Origin: Hymenobacter glacialis
GTDB lineage: Bacteria > Bacteroidota > Bacteroidia > Cytophagales > Hymenobacteraceae
Length of the DNA stretch: 64,000 bases
Assembly: GCF_001816165.1 (NCBI RefSeq)
Contig: NZ_MDZC01000010.1
Span: 91,242-155,241, forward strand
Reading direction: 5' to 3'
The notes beneath the pieces were generated by a model. That model saw only the letters and a list, made by a program, of their open reading frames with translations. It was not told the DNA's origin and ran no database searches. Every line of letters starts with the position of its first letter. Position 1 is the first letter of the stretch. A program made the translations under genes and the position numbers. This document shows positions 43,030-53,150 of this stretch, piece after piece.

Positions 43030-43600
43030 TTCGTTAGCTGATGGCTTTCAGCTGTTAGCTATCAGCTTTTGGGCGGGGCTGCGAAGGAGAGCTATCAGCT
43101 ATCAGCTATTAGCTATTAGCTCACTACTGGGTGGCTGCGGCATCTACTCCTTCAACGGCACCAACATTGACCCCACCATCCGGACGGTCTCCATTAGTAC
43201 CATTCAGAATAATGCGCCCAACGGGCCGGCTTTCCTCACCCAGCGCTTCACCGAGGACTTGAAGGACTACTTCCAGCGCAATACCAACCTCAAGCTGGTG
43301 CCCCGCGACGGCGACCTGCAGTTTGATGGCAACGTGGTGGCGTATGACTTCGCCCCGGCCTCCATCCAGAAAGTAGACGGCATCGACCAGGCCGGCTCTA
43401 ACCGCCTCACTATTCAAGTCAAAATCCGATTCACCAACACCAAGGACGACAAGCAGAGCTTCGAGCAAATCTTCCAGAATTTTGATGACTACGGGGCCGG
43501 CCGCAACATCGCCACCATCAACAGCGACCCCAACGCGGTGCGAACCACCACCAATAAAATCATTACCGACATCTTCAATAAGTCGGTAGCTAACTGGTAA
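43010..43600 (+). CDS. lptE: LPS-assembly lipoprotein LptE
   Basis: Outer-membrane lipoprotein that plugs and assembles LptD for lipopolysaccharide export. The recognisable mature part starts at the lipobox Cys of LLGGCGIYSFNGTNIDPTIR and contains TIRTVSISTIQN, the block FTEDLKDYFQRNTNLKL and TVKIRFTN-like strands, as in Bacteroidota LptE. The signal sequence is unusual: residues before the Cys are coded by the SYQLLAIS-type repeat at 43033-43119 (FQLLAISFWAGLRRRAISYQ, then LLAISSLLGGC), which still gives Arg residues plus a hydrophobic core. ATG 43010 overlaps the activator gene by 20 nt; an internal non-ATG start is possible. Confidence 0.88.
   Translation: MTWSKFDSLADGFQLLAISFWAGLRRRAISYQLLAISSLLGGCGIYSFNGTNIDPTIRTVSISTIQNNAPNGPAFLTQRFTEDLKDYFQRNTNLKLVPRDGDLQFDGNVVAYDFAPASIQKVDGIDQAGSNRLTIQVKIRFTNTKDDKQSFEQIFQNFDDYGAGRNIATINSDPNAVRTTTNKIITDIFNKSVANW
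43033..43119. repeat. SYQLLAIS-type repeat inside lptE signal region
   Basis: Two imperfect inverted blocks made of AGCTATCAGCT and AGCTATTAGCT units. The same kind of element is intergenic at 57871-57950. Here it lies within the open frame of lptE and codes for most of the signal peptide. Confidence 0.85.
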
Positions 43601-43793
43601 CCGCCGAATGCGTTGGCCGGCAGCGCGCCATTATTATTCACTGATTCTGGGATGCAATACGCACAAACTCGGCGGTAACACCGCGGGCGTTTGCGTAAAT
43701 TAGCGTAATGTTGCGCCCCGTTAATCCGTTCGGAGCCGCTGATTTAGGAATCATCTCCTGCGTCTGGTTCTCTCACCCGTTGCTGCTTTCCCC

Positions 43794-45278
43794 GTGACCC
43801 GCGCCACGCTTCTCCACGTTCTCGACCATACTTCGGCCATCGGTCTGGCGGAAGTGCGCGAGCTCGAACAGCTGGCGCAGGCCTTCCCTTACTGCCAAAC
43901 CGCTCACTTGCTGCTGGCCAAAGCTGCCCACGACCAAGGCACCATGCTGGCCGGCCAGCGCCTGCGCCGCGCCGCCACCTACGCCGCCGACCGCACCCTC
44001 CTGCGGCGCCTTATTGAGCAGATAGACCCAGTTGCCGTTGAGATTCCACCGATTGCTCCAGCTGCAACCCAGAGCGCTGCTTTTGAGGTTGCGCCCCCGG
44101 TCGTCCCGCAGCCTTTGGCACCCGAGCCAGCTGCTCCGGAGCCAGTAATAGCAGAAAGAGTAATACCCGAAGCGCTATTACCAGCAGCAGTACCGGTGGC
44201 TCCCGCGCCCCCCGCCGTTTTGGCAGCGGAGCAGGAAGAAGCGGCCCAGGTAGCGGCACCCGTTTCGGTTGACATCACCCCGGAGCCTGTTGCAGCCACC
44301 CCTCCTGCCCCGCTACCCGCAGTTGAGCTGCCGCAGGCCGAAGAAATCAGCGTCCCTGAATACCCAAAAGAGGAAAGCGGAACAACACCCGAAGCGGTGC
44401 CACAAGCTGAAATATCGCCCGTTGTAGAGGAACCAGATGCTTCGCTGCTGCTCGATGTAGAGGGCGTTGAAATTCTGGCGGCTGAGCCGGTGCAGGAGAT
44501 TATACCTGCCGAGGTAGCCGCACCTGAAGAAGATTTACCTGCGCAAGCCCCTGCTATTCGGCCGCCGGTGGAAGTTGGGGAAGCCCGCTTTGAGTTCGGC
44601 CTGGCCGATGCGCCGCCGCTGGCTTCGCCCACCTACGAATTACCTGGCTTGGTTGATGAGTGGGCGGCCTCAGCGGTTACGCGCAGCCTGGGGAGCCTGG
44701 AACCCATCCCGGAAGTACTGGCCCACATTGCCAGCGACGCAACCCAGCCCGCACTCACTCCCGCAGCTTTTACCGGCGATGAGGCCATTGGCTATGGGTT
44801 TGGCGAAAGCAGCCGCCTGGGCTTTTCCATGCAGCTCCTGAACCTGCTGACCGACAAGGCCATGGGCACCAGTACCGCCAGCGATGCAATAGCAGCGGCC
44901 CAGCCTCCGGCCACGCCGCTGCCACCTGCAGGCACTTTTTTCGAGCCCGACCCGCTTTTACTCGACCACTGGGCCACGCATTGCCCGCCGGCCCCCGCGC
45001 TGCCCTCGTCGCTCGACCTCATCAACAACTTTCTGCGGCGCCAGCCCCGCCTCACGCGCCCCGCTATGCTGCCGCCCACGGCCGGCGCCCAGGCCGACCT
45101 GAGTGTGCGCAGCACCCGCCCGGAAGCCGACCTGGTATCCGACAGTCTGGCCCGCATCCTTGTGCGGCAAGGCAAAACGGCCCGCGCCATTGAGATTTAT
45201 GAAAAGCTCATGGTGAGACAGCCGGAAAAAATGGCGTACTTTGCGGCCCAAATACAGTCTTTGCAACCTCCGGCATAA
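43794..45278 (+). CDS. Acidic Pro/Ala-rich protein with N- and C-terminal helical domains
   Basis: Protein of 494 aa from a GTG start. The N-terminus (residues 1-80) is helical and TPR-like (VRELEQLAQAFPYCQTAHLL, AAHDQGTMLAGQRLRRAATY). About 170 residues of Pro/Ala/Glu/Val low complexity follow. The C-terminus has LDLINNFLRRQPRLTRPAML and a TPR-like end (SLARILVRQGKTARAIEIYE). It matches the gene commonly found between lptE and secG in Cytophagales, usually annotated as a tetratricopeptide protein. No signal peptide is seen. The function is unknown; the long disordered centre suggests a tether. Confidence 0.85.
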   Translation: MTRATLLHVLDHTSAIGLAEVRELEQLAQAFPYCQTAHLLLAKAAHDQGTMLAGQRLRRAATYAADRTLLRRLIEQIDPVAVEIPPIAPAATQSAAFEVAPPVVPQPLAPEPAAPEPVIAERVIPEALLPAAVPVAPAPPAVLAAEQEEAAQVAAPVSVDITPEPVAATPPAPLPAVELPQAEEISVPEYPKEESGTTPEAVPQAEISPVVEEPDASLLLDVEGVEILAAEPVQEIIPAEVAAPEEDLPAQAPAIRPPVEVGEARFEFGLADAPPLASPTYELPGLVDEWAASAVTRSLGSLEPIPEVLAHIASDATQPALTPAAFTGDEAIGYGFGESSRLGFSMQLLNLLTDKAMGTSTASDAIAAAQPPATPLPPAGTFFEPDPLLLDHWATHCPPAPALPSSLDLINNFLRRQPRLTRPAMLPPTAGAQADLSVRSTRPEADLVSDSLARILVRQGKTARAIEIYEKLMVRQPEKMAYFAAQIQSLQPPA

Positions 45279-45305
45279 TCCGCCTTTTTAGCTTCTTTGT
45301 TCGTC

Positions 45306-45722
45306 ATGTACATTTTCATCATCGTTCTGATTCTCATTGTGTGCTTCCTGCTGGCCTTGGTGGTGCTGGCCCAAAACCCCAAGGGCGGCGGACTCTCCAG
45401 CCAGTTTGGTGCCGGTGGCGGTGCCGCCAGCATGATGGGCGTGAAGCGCACCGGCGACCTGCTCGAAAAACTCACCTGGGGCTTCGCCATTGGCTTGGTG
45501 GTGTTGTCGCTCGGCACGCACATGGTTACGGGCACTACTTCCGGCCCCGTGCGCAGCGTGAACCAGCAGCGTGCATTGGAAACCCGCCTGCCGGCCCCGG
45601 CCCCCGCTCCTGGCGCACCGGTTCCGGCTGCTGCCCCAGGTGGTGCTACGGCCCCAGCTACGGCTCCTGCCGCCACGCCCGCGCAGCCAGCCCCGGCTCC
45701 TGCTACGCCAGTACAAGAGTAA
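45306..45722 (+). CDS. secG: Preprotein translocase subunit SecG
   Basis: Small membrane subunit of the SecYEG channel. The 138 aa contain two membrane helices (MYIFIIVLILIVCFLLALVV and TWGFAIGLVVLSLGTHMV) around the family signature NPKGGGLSSQFGAGGGAASMMG. A Pro/Ala-rich C-terminal tail of about 45 residues is longer than in E. coli SecG but common in Bacteroidota. ATG 45306 starts at the first helix. It follows the TPR gene by 27 nt and precedes groES. Confidence 0.95.
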   Translation: MYIFIIVLILIVCFLLALVVLAQNPKGGGLSSQFGAGGGAASMMGVKRTGDLLEKLTWGFAIGLVVLSLGTHMVTGTTSGPVRSVNQQRALETRLPAPAPAPGAPVPAAAPGGATAPATAPAATPAQPAPAPATPVQE

Positions 45723-45869
45723 CGGCGCTTTTTGCGCTACGCTACCCGTAAAGCGTGGTTCCTGAGGGAGCCACCGGCTTTATTGCATTTGGCCTAACTG
45801 GCCGATTGACTCAGGGCCCTGCCGTTATCCGCCACTTTTGCCACCAAGTGGCTGCAAAAAGTGCCCATT

Positions 45870-45902
45870 TTGTCAGGTTTACGGGGCTGGCACGGGAAGT
45901 GT
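45870..45902 (+). promoter_or_regulatory. Candidate sigma-54-like promoter or stress operator before groES
   Basis: TTGTCA at 45870-45875 is followed 13 nt later by TGGCACGGG at 45888-45896. The latter matches the -24 half of a sigma-54 promoter, but the -12 half reads GTGT instead of TTGC. Bacteroidota chaperone genes often carry a TGTCA plus TGGCAC arrangement; that recollection is not checked. No CIRCE element (TTAGCACTC-N9-GAGTGCTAA) is present. Confidence 0.35.
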
Positions 45903-45955
45903 GACTAGGGCGTAAACGCTGATTTTTCATCTTACTAAACCCAAACACACACAGA

Positions 45956-46246
45956 ATGGCACTTAGCATGAAACCGCTGGCCGACCGCGTCATTGTACGC
46001 GCCGCCGCCGCCGAGGAGAAAACCAAATCCGGTATCATCATCCCCGACACGGCCAAGGAGAAGCCCCAGCGCGGTGAAGTTGTAGCCGTAGGCGAAGGCA
46101 AAACCGCTGACAGCGGCTCGCTCATCAAGCCCCAGGTGCAGGTAGGCGACCAGGTACTGTACGGCAAGTACGCCGGCACCGAAATCACTGTTGACGGCGA
46201 GGACCTGCTTATCATGCGCGAGTCGGACATTTTCGCGGTGCTCTAG
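45956..46246 (+). CDS. groES: Co-chaperonin GroES
   Basis: Ring-forming 10 kDa co-chaperonin of 96 aa that caps GroEL. Visible are [20 protein letters not shown], the mobile-loop region [35 protein letters not shown] and the C-terminal [12 protein letters not shown]. It forms an operon with groEL, whose GTG is 50 nt downstream. A candidate promoter lies 50-90 nt upstream. Confidence 0.98.
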   Translation: MALSMKPLADRVIVRAAAAEEKTKSGIIIPDTAKEKPQRGEVVAVGEGKTADSGSLIKPQVQVGDQVLYGKYAGTEITVDGEDLLIMRESDIFAVL

Positions 46247-46284
46247 CCCGTCGAAAACCCAAATTCCTAATTATTAATTCTTAA

Positions 46285-47943
<1,659 letters not shown>

Positions 47944-47977
47944 TCAAGCTGCTCGCAGCTTTGCTGTGAGTTATAGA

Positions 47978-48011
47978 AGCCCCGCTGGCATTAGCCGGCG
48001 GGGCTTTTTTT
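47978..48011 (+). terminator. Terminator of groESL
   Basis: A 12 bp stem (47978-47989 with 47994-48005, one G-T type pair), loop ATTA, then seven T. It begins 35 nt after the groEL stop. Confidence 0.93.
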
Positions 48012-48037
48012 GTGGGCTGTTGGTAACCTCGCGTAAG

Positions 48038-48210
48038 CTGGCCGCAGTTTAGCGCGTAGCGCGTAACTGCGAGCCTGTGGTGAGGTGAATCTGTGACTCA
48101 CGGCCGTGTGACTGCTATGAGCGGCCACGCCATCTAATCGGACAGCGAGTTACAAACTCGCTTTTACTTGGCGGCCTACAGTTACGCGCTGCGCGCTAAA
48201 CTGCGGCCAG
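48038..48210. repeat. Large inverted repeat with nested hairpin
   Basis: Arms of 32 bp (48038-48069 and 48179-48210) match with one mismatch; the core is GCCGCAGTTTAGCGCG. The 109-base interior holds another perfect hairpin, AGCGAGTT/AACTCGCT (48144-48162). It is non-coding and lies between groEL and the peptide transporter gene. The layout resembles a small non-autonomous element; no transposase is near. The remainder of this 450-base gap holds only a weak GGGGGCACC/GGTGCCCCC pair (about 48216-48279). Confidence 0.85.
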
Positions 48211-48340
48211 CACAAGGGGGCACCGGTTCGTGAGGGCATTGTCTCTACTGAACCCGCCGGGAGCAATTCAGGTGCCCCCTCTTTTTTGGAGAGGGGCCGT
48301 GCCCGGCAGGGGTCAGGGGGTGAGGTTACCGTCAGCGCAT

Positions 48341-48380
48341 AAAAGAAGCCCTGCCGCTTACGCGACAGGGCTTCTTTTTT
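48341..48380 (-). terminator. Terminator of the peptide transporter gene
   Basis: Stem AAAAGAAGCCCTG (48341-48353) with CAGGGCTTCTTTT (48366-48378). It has U-tracts on both sides, so it would also stop transcription coming from the left. Confidence 0.92.
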
Positions 48381-48394
48381 CAGCACCTTGCTCC

Positions 48395-49966
48395 TTACGC
48401 CTTAGGCAAAGGCGCGGGGTAGTTGCGGGCGTCCATCATCTTAGCCAGCTTACCGCTAATGAGGAAGAGGATAATTGCCGCGGCGGATGCCGACACCACG
48501 AACACCATGAAGAAGTCGTAGAGGTTGTTGATTTGGAAACCCAGCAATTCAGGCGCGGGGCCGGTGGATGCGGGGTCGGGATAGAGGCTGCTCATGTAGC
48601 CGGCAAGGTAGTTGGCGGCGGCGTTGGCGAGGAACCACACGGCCATCAGCAGGGAAGCGAATTTGACCGGGGCCAGCTTATTTACCAGCGACAGGCCAAT
48701 GGGTGAGAGGCACAACTCGCCCACGGAGTGCAGGAAATAAAGCGCCACCAGGAAGAACATGCTCACCTTCACGCCGGGCTGCAGGTTGGTTACGCCAAAG
48801 CACATTACGAGGTAGCCAGCGGCCAGGAAGGCCAGGCCAATGGCCATCTTGAGGGGGGACGGTGGCTCGGCACCGCGGCGGCCCAGAGCCGTCCAGACCA
48901 TGGCCATGAGCGGGGCCCCAATTACCACGAAAATGGCGTTCAGGTTCTGGAAGATACTGGCCGGCAAAGTGTAGCCGAAAATGATGCGGTCCATCTGCTC
49001 ATCGGCGAAGAAGGTGAGCGAAGCCGGGGCCTGCTCGAAAGCCGCCCAGAAAAACACCACGAAGAACGACACGATGAAAATAACCATGATGCCTTTTACG
49101 TCGGCACCGCTTAGCGACTTATCGCTAAAAATCATGTAGGAGATACCCAACACGGCAACGCCCAACAGCGGCGCAATGGTGGGAAACTTAGCCGAGTCCA
49201 GCCACAGGATGCCCAGAATGAGGGCCAGCAGTACCGGCAGCAGCGCGTACACGCCCATGATGCCGCCCGACTCCACGGGGGTCAGGCCCACCTGCTCGCC
49301 GGTGGGCGTGTGCAAGTGCTTGTCTTTGCCCCAGTTAAACACCGCCGTGCCCAATAGCATGGCAATGCCGCAGGCCAGGAAGGCCCAGCGGAAGTCCGAC
49401 GGGTTGCCCGTGTCGCCGATGAGGCTGGTGACGGTGTTGCCAATAAAGGAACCTAGGTTAATACCCATGTAGAAGATGGTATAAGCCGCGTCCTTGCGCT
49501 TATCGGTAGCACTGTAAAGCGTGCCCACCATCGACGAAATATTGGGTTTGAAGAAGCCGTTGCCCACAATCATCACGCCCAGGCCCAGGTACAGCAGCCA
49601 GTGGCTAAGGGCGTGGGATTCGGCCGGCCCGTAGTTGGAAGCGCAGAAAAACAGTGTGAACTGGCCCAATGCCATCAGCAGGCCGCCCGTGATAATGGAG
49701 CGCCGGTTGCCCCAGTACCGGTCCGATATGAAGCCGCCGATGAGCGGCGTGAGGTACACCAAGCTGGTGTAGCCGCCGTAGAATTTGGACGCAAAGGCCT
49801 TGTCCATCATCATGGCCTTGGTGAGGAACAGCACCAGCACGGCCCGCATGCCATAGTAGCTGAACCGCTCCCACATTTCGGTGGCGAACAGCAGGTATAG
49901 CCCGCGGGGGTGGCTCGTGGAGTCCGCGGAAAGCGGTTGCCCGGACTGGGCAGAAAGTGGTTGCAT
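48395..49966 (-). CDS. Proton-dependent oligopeptide (POT) transporter
   Basis: Inner-membrane MFS transporter of 523 aa that imports di- and tripeptides with protons. The POT signature ATEMWERFSYYGMRAVLVLF starts helix 1 with its ExxERFxYY motif, and the block GNGFFKPNISSMVGTLY (PTR2 family) and FYMGINLGSFIG follow. About 14 membrane helices are predicted by eye. ATG 49966 is chosen over longer starts; a TAATTTTG box (49970-49977) is only 3 nt upstream, so its mRNA may be leaderless. A divergently acting regulator is not evident. Confidence 0.94.
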   Translation of the reverse strand: MQPLSAQSGQPLSADSTSHPRGLYLLFATEMWERFSYYGMRAVLVLFLTKAMMMDKAFASKFYGGYTSLVYLTPLIGGFISDRYWGNRRSIITGGLLMALGQFTLFFCASNYGPAESHALSHWLLYLGLGVMIVGNGFFKPNISSMVGTLYSATDKRKDAAYTIFYMGINLGSFIGNTVTSLIGDTGNPSDFRWAFLACGIAMLLGTAVFNWGKDKHLHTPTGEQVGLTPVESGGIMGVYALLPVLLALILGILWLDSAKFPTIAPLLGVAVLGISYMIFSDKSLSGADVKGIMVIFIVSFFVVFFWAAFEQAPASLTFFADEQMDRIIFGYTLPASIFQNLNAIFVVIGAPLMAMVWTALGRRGAEPPSPLKMAIGLAFLAAGYLVMCFGVTNLQPGVKVSMFFLVALYFLHSVGELCLSPIGLSLVNKLAPVKFASLLMAVWFLANAAANYLAGYMSSLYPDPASTGPAPELLGFQINNLYDFFMVFVVSASAAAIILFLISGKLAKMMDARNYPAPLPKA

Positions 49967-50155
49967 GAGCAAAATTAGAGTGAGGGGTGAGAAGGCAACT
50001 AGCGGGAAATGAGGCCCTGGACGCGAATTAGTGCAGTACGGGCACGGTAAATCTAGGAAAGATTCGCCATTATCATAGGAACGCGCCTTGGCACGAGCAA
50101 TGGTTGAACCGGGTCCCGGCGGCATGCAGTCCAAACGGGTTGGTGCATGAGCTGG

Positions 50156-51090
50156 TCATCGCCCGGTTATTGAACGCGCCAAGGCGCGTTCATCCGAATT
50201 GTGCGCTACGGAGTCGTTCCGGTAGGCTTTGGCCCGGTAGGCTACGGGCGATAGGCCGGTCTGCTTGCGAAAGAACCGGGTGAAATAACCGGGGTCAATG
50301 AACTGCAGTTCGTAGGCAATTTCGGCTACGGAAAGCGAGGTGTAGAGCAGGTAGTTGTGGGCCTTGCGAATGGTGTGGGCCTGCACAATCTGCTGGGCCG
50401 TTTTGCCCTTCACGGCCTGGCAGATGCGGTTGAGGTGAACCTGGGTAATCTTGAGCTCCTGGGCAAACTCCGATATTTTCTTCTCGAACGGAGCGGTGCG
50501 TGCAATGGCTTTCTGGAACTCGCGGAAGTAGTGCAGGGCGCGGTTGGGGCTTTCTTCCTTGCGGCGGTTGTGGTGCAGCAGCCGGAATATCTTCACAAAC
50601 AGCAGCTTGAAATAGCCATTTAGCGCCAGCTGCTTGCCGGGCAGCTCTGAGTAGATTTCCTCGTGAATCTGCTGCTCCAGAGCCTGTAGGTCGGCAAAGG
50701 TTACTTCGGAGTTGAAGTCCGACAGAATGTGCACACTGTTCAGCTCGACCAGCACGCCGGGCGTGGCCTGCAGAATGGTATCGAGCAGGGCCTCGGAAAG
50801 CGTGAGCGTGCGGCCCTTCACCTGCGGGCTAAACGTGAAGCCGTGCACGGTGTTGGCCGGAATGATGACCAGGCAGGGCGTGACCAGCTCCACCATTTCG
50901 GGCGCCTCAAACGCGGCCGGCCGGCTTCGAGAAAAAACAGCTGGAACAGGTTTTCGTGCAGGTGCGGCTTGAGGCCCCAGTCGGTGAGGCGCAGGCGCGG
51001 CACAATGAGCTGGCTCTGCAGGTAGTCGTGCGAGAGCAGCGCCTTGCTATCGCCGTAAATGCCATTGTAGCTGGCGATGTTGGAAGTCAT
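50156..51090 (-). pseudogene. AraC-family regulator split by a frameshift
   Basis: Two overlapping frames together make one AraC-type regulator. The first, from ATG 51090, encodes the start of a cupin-like sensor domain (SQLIVPRLRLTDWGLKPHLH, then ENLFQLFFLEAG). Near 50915-50930, in a GGCCGGCCGCG run, the homologous reading moves to another frame that continues as FEAPEMVELVTPCLVIIPAN and ends with two helix-turn-helix units (TAQQIVQAHTIRKAHNYLLY, SVAEIAYELQFIDPGYFTRF). One inserted base, or two lost, would restore a protein of about 310 aa. It is either a real inactivation or a sequencing error in a GC-rich run. It is divergent from pckA. Confidence 0.85.
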
Positions 51091-51271
51091 CGAACTGACG
51101 GTTGGGGCAGGGACAAAGCAAACCTAAGCGGGGGCCCAAACAAAACCACAAGGGTCTCAGTTGGCTTGCTGCCGGGGCTTCAAGCCTTAAAAATAACTGA
51201 GAAATCAAACATGGTTTAATTTGTCCCGTTAAACAAACGAATTGTTTCACTGCCATTGGGCTGAATAATTC

Positions 51272-51279
51272 TACCTTTG
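51272..51279 (+). promoter_or_regulatory. Putative -7 promoter box of pckA
   Basis: TACCTTTG, 42 nt before the pckA ATG. Just upstream (51232-51248) is an imperfect palindrome, AAACAA-N5-TTGTTT, a possible operator in the 231-base gap shared with the divergent AraC gene. Confidence 0.6.
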
Positions 51280-51321
51280 TCTCCTCACTCACGGGAATTC
51301 CCACCCAACACCACAACTGCC

Positions 51322-52956
51322 ATGCAAGAACCTTCCACACTTGCCTCCGATTCCCCCAATCGTTTGCAGGCCCTGGGCTTCAACGAAACGGCCACTGTCC
51401 ACCTCAATTTGACGCCTGCTGAGCTCATTGAGCACGCCTTGCGCAACGGGGAAGGCCACCTCACCGACACCGGTGCCCTGATGGCCGACACCGGCAAGTT
51501 CACCGGCCGCTCGCCCAAAGACCGGTTCGTGGTGAAGGACGCCAACACCGAAAACAGCGTGTGGTGGGGCGATATCAACATCCCCTTCGACGCGGATAAA
51601 TTCGACCAGCTGCACCAGAAAATGGTGGCCTACCTGGCCGATAAGGAGATGTACGTACGCGAAGCCTACGCCGGCTCCAACCCCGATTACCAGCTCAAGC
51701 TGCGCATCGTGAACGAACAGGCCTGGCACAACCTGTTCTGCTACAACATGTTCCTGCGTCCCGCCGAAGGTGCGGACACCAGCTGGCTGCCCGACTTCAG
51801 CATCATCTGCGCCCCCGGCTTCGAGGCCGACCCGGCCGTGGACGGCACCCGCCAGCCCAACTTCGCCATCCTCAACTTCACCAAGAAGATGATTCTGATT
51901 GGCGGCACGGGCTACGCTGGCGAGATGAAGAAAGGCATTTTCGGCGTGCTGAACTACCTGCTGCCCCACGAGCGCGAAACCCTGCCCATGCACTGCTCGG
52001 CCAACGTAGGGGACTCCGGTGACACGGCCATTTTCTTTGGCCTCTCGGGCACCGGCAAAACTACCCTTTCGGCTGACCCAAACCGCGGTCTCATCGGCGA
52101 CGACGAGCACGGCTGGACGCCCGATGCCGGCATCTTCAACTTTGAAGGCGGCTGCTACGCCAAGGTAATTGACCTGAGCCAGGAAAAGGAGCCCCAGATT
52201 TGGGACGCCATCCGCTTCGGCTCCATCGTGGAAAACACCCGCTTCATCCCCGGCACCCACACCGTGGACTACGCCAACAAGTCGGTGACGGAAAACACCC
52301 GCACCGCCTATCCTATCAACTTCATCGACAACGCCATCGAGCCGTCGGTGGCCGATGCGCCGAAGAACATTTTCTTCCTCACTGCCGATGCTTTTGGCGT
52401 GCTGCCTCCCATCAGTAAGCTCGACAAGAGCCACGCCATGTACCTGTTTATGTCGGGCTACACCGCCAAGGTGGCCGGCACCGAAATGGGCGTAACCGAG
52501 CCGCAGACCACGTTCTCGGCCTGCTTCGGCGCCGTGTTCCTGCCCCTGCACCCCACCAAGTACGCGGAGATGCTGGGCAAGAAAATGGATGAGAACCCCG
52601 ACGTCAACGTCTGGCTCATCAACACCGGCTGGACCGGTGGCAGTTACGGCACCGGTCACCGCATGAAGCTGAGCTACACCCGCGGCATGATTACGGCTGC
52701 CCTCAACGGCCAGCTCGACCAAGTGAAATTTACTAAGCACCCCACCTTCGGGGTAGCCGTGCCCGGCGCCGTGCCCGGCGTGCCCACCGAAATCCTGGAC
52801 CCGCGCAACACCTGGGCCGACAAAGCCGCCTACGACAAAACGGCTGCCTCGCTGGCCGAGAAATTCGTGGAGAACTTCAAGAAATACGCGGACTTCGCCA
52901 ACGAAGAAATTCTTGCCGGCGCCCCCAAGGTAACGGCAGCTGCTGAGGTAGCGTAA
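51322..52956 (+). CDS. pckA: Phosphoenolpyruvate carboxykinase (ATP)
   Basis: Gluconeogenic enzyme converting oxaloacetate and ATP to PEP, CO2 and ADP in the cytoplasm. The 544 aa match the ATP-type family: ADTGKFTGRSPKDRFVVKD, the kinase-1a P-loop GLSGTGKTTLS (about residues 240-250), LIGDDEHGWTPDAGIFNFEG and the C-terminal NTGWTGGSYGTGHRMKLSYT. Start ATG 51322; an in-frame TTG at 51277 is inside the promoter. It is monocistronic with its own promoter box and terminator. The divergent AraC-type gene may once have regulated it; that is inference. Confidence 0.97.
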   Translation: MQEPSTLASDSPNRLQALGFNETATVHLNLTPAELIEHALRNGEGHLTDTGALMADTGKFTGRSPKDRFVVKDANTENSVWWGDINIPFDADKFDQLHQKMVAYLADKEMYVREAYAGSNPDYQLKLRIVNEQAWHNLFCYNMFLRPAEGADTSWLPDFSIICAPGFEADPAVDGTRQPNFAILNFTKKMILIGGTGYAGEMKKGIFGVLNYLLPHERETLPMHCSANVGDSGDTAIFFGLSGTGKTTLSADPNRGLIGDDEHGWTPDAGIFNFEGGCYAKVIDLSQEKEPQIWDAIRFGSIVENTRFIPGTHTVDYANKSVTENTRTAYPINFIDNAIEPSVADAPKNIFFLTADAFGVLPPISKLDKSHAMYLFMSGYTAKVAGTEMGVTEPQTTFSACFGAVFLPLHPTKYAEMLGKKMDENPDVNVWLINTGWTGGSYGTGHRMKLSYTRGMITAALNGQLDQVKFTKHPTFGVAVPGAVPGVPTEILDPRNTWADKAAYDKTAASLAEKFVENFKKYADFANEEILAGAPKVTAAAEVA

Positions 52957-52975
52957 CGCAACTCGTTTATTATCC

Positions 52976-53010
52976 AAAAGCCCCGTCAGTTATCTCTGAT
53001 GGGGCTTTTG
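52976..53010 (+). terminator. Terminator of pckA
   Basis: Stem AAAAGCCCCGTCAG with CTGATGGGGCTTTT (one G-T pair), loop TTATCT, then T-rich sequence, 19 nt after the stop codon. Confidence 0.9.
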
Positions 53011-53150
53011 CTTTTAACCAATCACCTAGCCGACCGAGTTAAGTAGTAGACCAAAAAGTAGCCTTAGCAAACGAGGCGGTCATGCTCATCTAGCGTCCGC
53101 GCAGTTGGAACCCCACCTGAACATGACGGCTTCGGCCCGTACTTTGCCAC

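Noticed and set aside
45723..45955. CIRCE heat-shock operator before groES
   Set aside because: The TTAGCACTC-N9-GAGTGCTAA palindrome is absent; only a weak sigma-54-like TGGCAC half is present.
48012..48394. CRISPR array or riboswitch after groEL
   Set aside because: Repeats here are a single inverted pair plus terminators, not direct repeats with spacers; no ligand-type fold is recognisable.
51289..52977. 562-codon open frame antisense to pckA
   Set aside because: pckA is certain from its P-loop and family motifs. The antisense product is His/Val/Gly-rich with no domain, as expected opposite GC-rich codons.
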